This document shows, piece by piece, positions 61,151-64,000 of a stretch of 64,000 bases of DNA. The notes below the pieces were generated by a model that made no database searches, was not told where the DNA came from, and was given only the letters and a program-made list of their open reading frames with translations. The translations under genes and the position numbers were made by a program. How positions within the stretch are numbered: position 1 is the stretch's first letter; the number at the start of each line of letters is the position of its first letter. Origin of the DNA: Mustela lutreola (Eukaryota > Chordata > Mammalia > Carnivora > Mustelidae). The stretch lies in NCBI RefSeq assembly GCF_030435805.1, contig NC_081305.1, positions 56,020,001 through 56,084,000 of the forward strand, read 5' to 3'.

Positions 61151-61151
61151 C

Positions 61152-61328
61152 GTGGGTGCCTGGGGGGCTCAGCTGGTCAAGCGGCTGCCTTTGGCTCAGG
61201 TCATGATCCTGGGATTCTGGGATCAAGCCTCAGTGGGGATTCTACTTCTCCCTCTCCGCCATCCCTCTCCCCTTCTCATTCTCTTTCACATGCTCTCTCT
61301 CTCTCTCAACTAAATAAATAAAATCTTA
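61152..61328 (+). mobile_element. CAN-SINE
   Basis: Plus copy with head gggtgcctggggggctcagc and tail aactaaataaataaaatctt. Confidence 0.9.
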
Positions 61329-61373
61329 ATATATACAAAAAGTTACTCACCTTAATTAAAAAATGCTTTATGG

Positions 61374-61568
61374 GGGCGTCTGGGTGGCTCAGTGGGTTAG
61401 GCCTCTGCCTTCGGCACAGGTCATGATCTCAGGGTCCTGGGATCAAGCCCTGCATCTGGCTCTCTGCTCAGTGGGGAGCCTGCTTCAACCCCTCTCTCTG
61501 CCTGCCCCTCTGCCTGCTTGTGATCTCTCTCTCTCTCTCTCTCTGTTAAATAAATAAAATCTTTAAAA
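61374..61568 (+). mobile_element. CAN-SINE
   Basis: Plus copy. Near-matching aaaatgctttatgg and aaaatactttatgg flank it as a TSD. Confidence 0.92.
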
Positions 61569-61569
61569 G

Positions 61570-62470
61570 AAAATACTTTATGGCCAGAAAAGGCTGGCCA
61601 CCATCTGAGCTCTTAGTGAGTTGTAATCACTGATCGCAGATCACCAACAGAAATATAGTAGTAATGAGAAAGTTTGAAATATCTCTAGAGTTACCAAAAT
61701 GAGACACTGAGACAGCAAGTGAGCAAATGCTGTTGGAAAAATGATGCCTAGAAATTTGCTTGACACAGGGTTGCCACAAATCTTCAATTTGCAAAAAAAA
61801 AGAAAGAAAGAAAGAAAGAAAAGAAAAGAAAAATTGCTGTATCTGCCAAGAGTCAAAAATGAAACCCAGTACAAGGTCCCACTCAAGCCTCGCTCCATCT
61901 CCATGAACACTGGTCCATGTCCTCTCGGAGTCCAGCCAGTGTGCCTAGAGGAAGTGCAGCCTGTCTGCGGTAGAGAACCCACAGGGAGTATGCCTGACCA
62001 TCCCAGCCAAGCCCCATGCTGAGCCCCATGCATTAGAGACCTCCCACCCCGCACAGAGACAGGAACCACCAAGTCAATCCCCATAATTGGGAGAAATCAT
62101 CAATTCTGCACTTAGAGCCATGATATTTGGGGATGGCTTGTTACATAGCATTAGCTATCTGAAACACTTCCCATTAAGGTGACGGGTCCCTGAGAGCCAG
62201 AAGCATGTCCATTTTTTTGCTCATTACTGGGTCTCCACTGTCTAGAATGTTTCCTGGCAGAGGGCAGTGCTCTGGAAAGAAGGAGGGAAGGAAGGAAAGA
62301 AGGGAGGGGGGGAGGAATGGACATAACCATGAAGGTTACCTATGGCTTCTGCCATCAGATTGGGAGCCCTCTGGGGTGGAAACCAGGGCCGGGCCACCCC
62401 TAAGCTTGTCCCTGGGCACAAAAAAGGGCGTTGGTGAATTTCCTTAAAATGTACTGTGGAATTTGAATTC
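61570..62470. other. Mostly unique flank with simple repeats
   Basis: Holds an (AAAG)n tract at about 61796-61832 and a GGAA-rich tract at 62278-62315. A possible L2 end lies near 62195-62270. Confidence 0.4.
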
Positions 62471-62880
62471 AGCAGCTTGCTCAGAAGTAGACAGACTGGT
62501 ACAACAAAGCCCCATACACCCATCGCTCGATTTTCAACTTGTTGCCAGTCCGGCTTGCTCTGTCCTTTGCCTTCTCACTCAATCTGGACACATTTCAGTG
62601 TGTTCCTCTGACCAATAAGAATACTGAAAAATGGGGGCGCCTGCATGGCTTCCGTTCAGGCCATGTCGCAAGTTCTCAGAAGAATCGAGTCCCTCATTGG
62701 GCTCGCTGATCGATGGGGGGGTCTGGTTCTCCCTCTGCCCCTGCCTGCTGTTCCCCTTGCTTGTGTTCTCTGTGTGTGTGTGTGTGTGTCAAATAAATAA
62801 ATAAATAAAATCTTTAAAAAAAGAAGAATATTTAAAAATGTATAGCAAACCCCACGTTGTCACTAGCCCTAAAATTAAAT
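62470..62880. repeat. L1-like fragment split by a SINE
   Basis: aagccccatacacccatcgc and ttttcaacttgttgccagtc resemble old L1. The sequence resumes after the SINE with tatagcaaaccccacgttgt. Confidence 0.5.
62633..62822 (+). mobile_element. CAN-SINE
   Basis: Plus copy with head ggggcgcctgcatggcttcc, an internal (TG)n and an A-rich tail. Approximate TSD: aagaatactgaaaaatg / aagaatatttaaaaatg. Confidence 0.88.
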
Positions 62881-62885
62881 CATCT

Positions 62886-63100
62886 CGGGACGTGTGGGTG
62901 GCTCAGTCGGTGAAGCGTCTGCCTTTGGCTTAGGTCATGATCTCAGGGTCCTGGAATCGAGTCCTACATGGTGGGGGGGGGGTCCCTGCTCAGTGGGGGT
63001 CCTGCTTCCTCCTCTCTCTGATCCTTGCCCCTCCACTTGTGCTTTCTCTCTCTTTCTCTCTTGGAATCTCAAATAAATAATTAAAATCTTTTTTAAAAAC
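62886..63100 (+). mobile_element. CAN-SINE, first of a row of three
   Basis: Plus copy with head gggacgtgtgggtggctcag. Diverged, and the oldest of the row. Confidence 0.9.
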
Positions 63101-63146
63101 GTTAAAAATTAAAAAAAAATTTTTTTAATTAAAAAAAAATAGGGAG

Positions 63147-63345
63147 GGGCGCCTGGGTGGCTCAGTGGGTTAAAGCCTCTGCCTTCGGCTCAGGTCATGA
63201 TCCCAGGATCCTCAGATCAAACCCCACATCGGGCTCTCTGCTCAGTGGCAAGCCTGCTTCCTCCTCTCTCTCTGCCTGCCTCTCTGCCTACTTGTAATCT
63301 CTGTCTGTCAAATAAATAAATAAAATCTTAAAAAAATAATAAATA
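63147..63345 (+). mobile_element. CAN-SINE, second of the row
   Basis: Plus copy close to consensus. It sits in the A-rich tail left by the first copy. Confidence 0.94.
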
Positions 63346-63355
63346 AAAAAAAATA

Positions 63356-63555
63356 GGGACGCCTGGGTGGCTCAGTGGGTCAAAGCCTCTGCCTTCGGCT
63401 CAGGTCATGATCCCAGGGTCCTGGGATCGAGCCCCGCATCAGGCTCTCTGCTCATCAGGGAGCCTGCTTCCTCCTCTCTCTCTGTGCCTGCCTCTCTGCC
63501 TGCTTGTGATCTCTGTCAAATAAATAAATAAAATCTTTTTTAAAAATTAAAAAAA
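63356..63555 (+). mobile_element. CAN-SINE, third of the row
   Basis: Plus copy close to consensus. The junction aaaaaaaatagggacgcc repeats the aaaaaaaatagggagg seen before the second copy. Confidence 0.94.
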
Positions 63556-63784
63556 ATTAAATAGTCTCTGAACAACATATAAAACCCAATCAAATGATTT
63601 CCCTGATGGTCTCAAAACCGCCCCCCCCCTTTTTTTCCTTTCAACCTCCAGCAGCATACCCTCAAGCAAAAGTGGAAATAAATCCATGGGGCCCCTCCCC
63701 AGTGCCCATGCATAACAGCGCCCTTTGCTTTGCGTGTGATAATAGCTAATGCTGCTGACAGTGTGTCTATGTGTTGGGCATGGT

Positions 63785-64000
63785 TTATTTTTTATAATAG
63801 TTGGTGGAGATAGAATTCACTTACTATAAAATGTCAAGTGTATGAATCGCTTGAAGTATTCAATTGGGAGGTGGATGGTGGCCTGCTGATCTGTGTCTTA
63901 TAAACCGGAGTAGCTACAGAGGTGGGCACTCATCTCCACATTGAGGAACATCATCATCTTCCCCCACCCTAAAAAAGCAAGCTGGAACCCATAAGTGCTC
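63785..64000 (-). repeat. L1-like fragment, runs off the window
   Basis: ggagatagaattcacttact and gaacatcatcatcttccccc resemble the old L1 segment also seen at 4.7-5.5 kb. Confidence 0.5.

Noticed and set aside
50834-64000. SEC1, the third alpha-1,2-fucosyltransferase, upstream of FUT2
   Set aside because: No second HVRRGDY-type frame or remnant was seen before the window ends.

Overview
The window is mammalian nuclear DNA from a caniform carnivore, most likely a mustelid. More than forty copies of a tRNA-Lys-derived carnivore SINE (CAN-SINE) are present. Their heads read like GGGGCGCCTGGGTGGCTCAG and their tails have a CT-rich tract, AATAAA-type motifs and oligo-A. Many have clean target-site duplications (TSDs). 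The species call rests on SINE style and is an inference.

The genes are those of the conserved block at human 19q13.33, in the same relative order and orientation, written here in reverse. They are FGF21 (-, 10.3-11.8 kb), FUT1 (+, 14.5-15.6 kb), IZUMO1 (+, 18.2-21.5 kb), RASIP1 (+, 22.2-33.3 kb), MAMSTR (+, 35.0-39.6 kb) and FUT2 (-, 49.8-50.8 kb). I rebuilt the exons by hand from GT/AG sites and reading phase. All six genes close in frame without internal stops: 209, 365, 360, 967, 440 and 339 residues. BCAT2 and SEC1, the next genes in human, are not seen.

Layout: 1-10.2 kb is a gene-free flank of nested SINEs in L1 debris, with old LTR-like fragments. 10.2-39.6 kb is a compact, GC-rich gene block with small introns, an FUT1-side CpG-rich region, dispersed minisatellite-like units resembling the MSR1 repeat of human 19q, and recurrent ZNF143-type promoter motifs. 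39.6-49.8 kb is the convergent MAMSTR/FUT2 3' space with more SINE and L1. 50.8-about 59.4 kb is the FUT2 5' intron with a candidate non-coding first exon. The rest is FUT2 upstream flank full of SINEs.

The genes do not form one pathway. FUT1 and FUT2 are paralogous alpha-1,2-fucosyltransferases that make H antigen in different tissues. FGF21 is a metabolic hormone, IZUMO1 a sperm-egg fusion protein, RASIP1 an endothelial Ras/Rap effector, and MAMSTR a MEF2 coactivator. I found no convincing unknown system. The most interesting points are a shifted N-glycosylation pattern in IZUMO1, an ETS-motif cluster in a RASIP1 intron, a degenerate repeat on both sides of RASIP1 exon 4, near-identical FUT1/FUT2 patches that suggest gene conversion, and repeated inverted ZNF143-like motifs.
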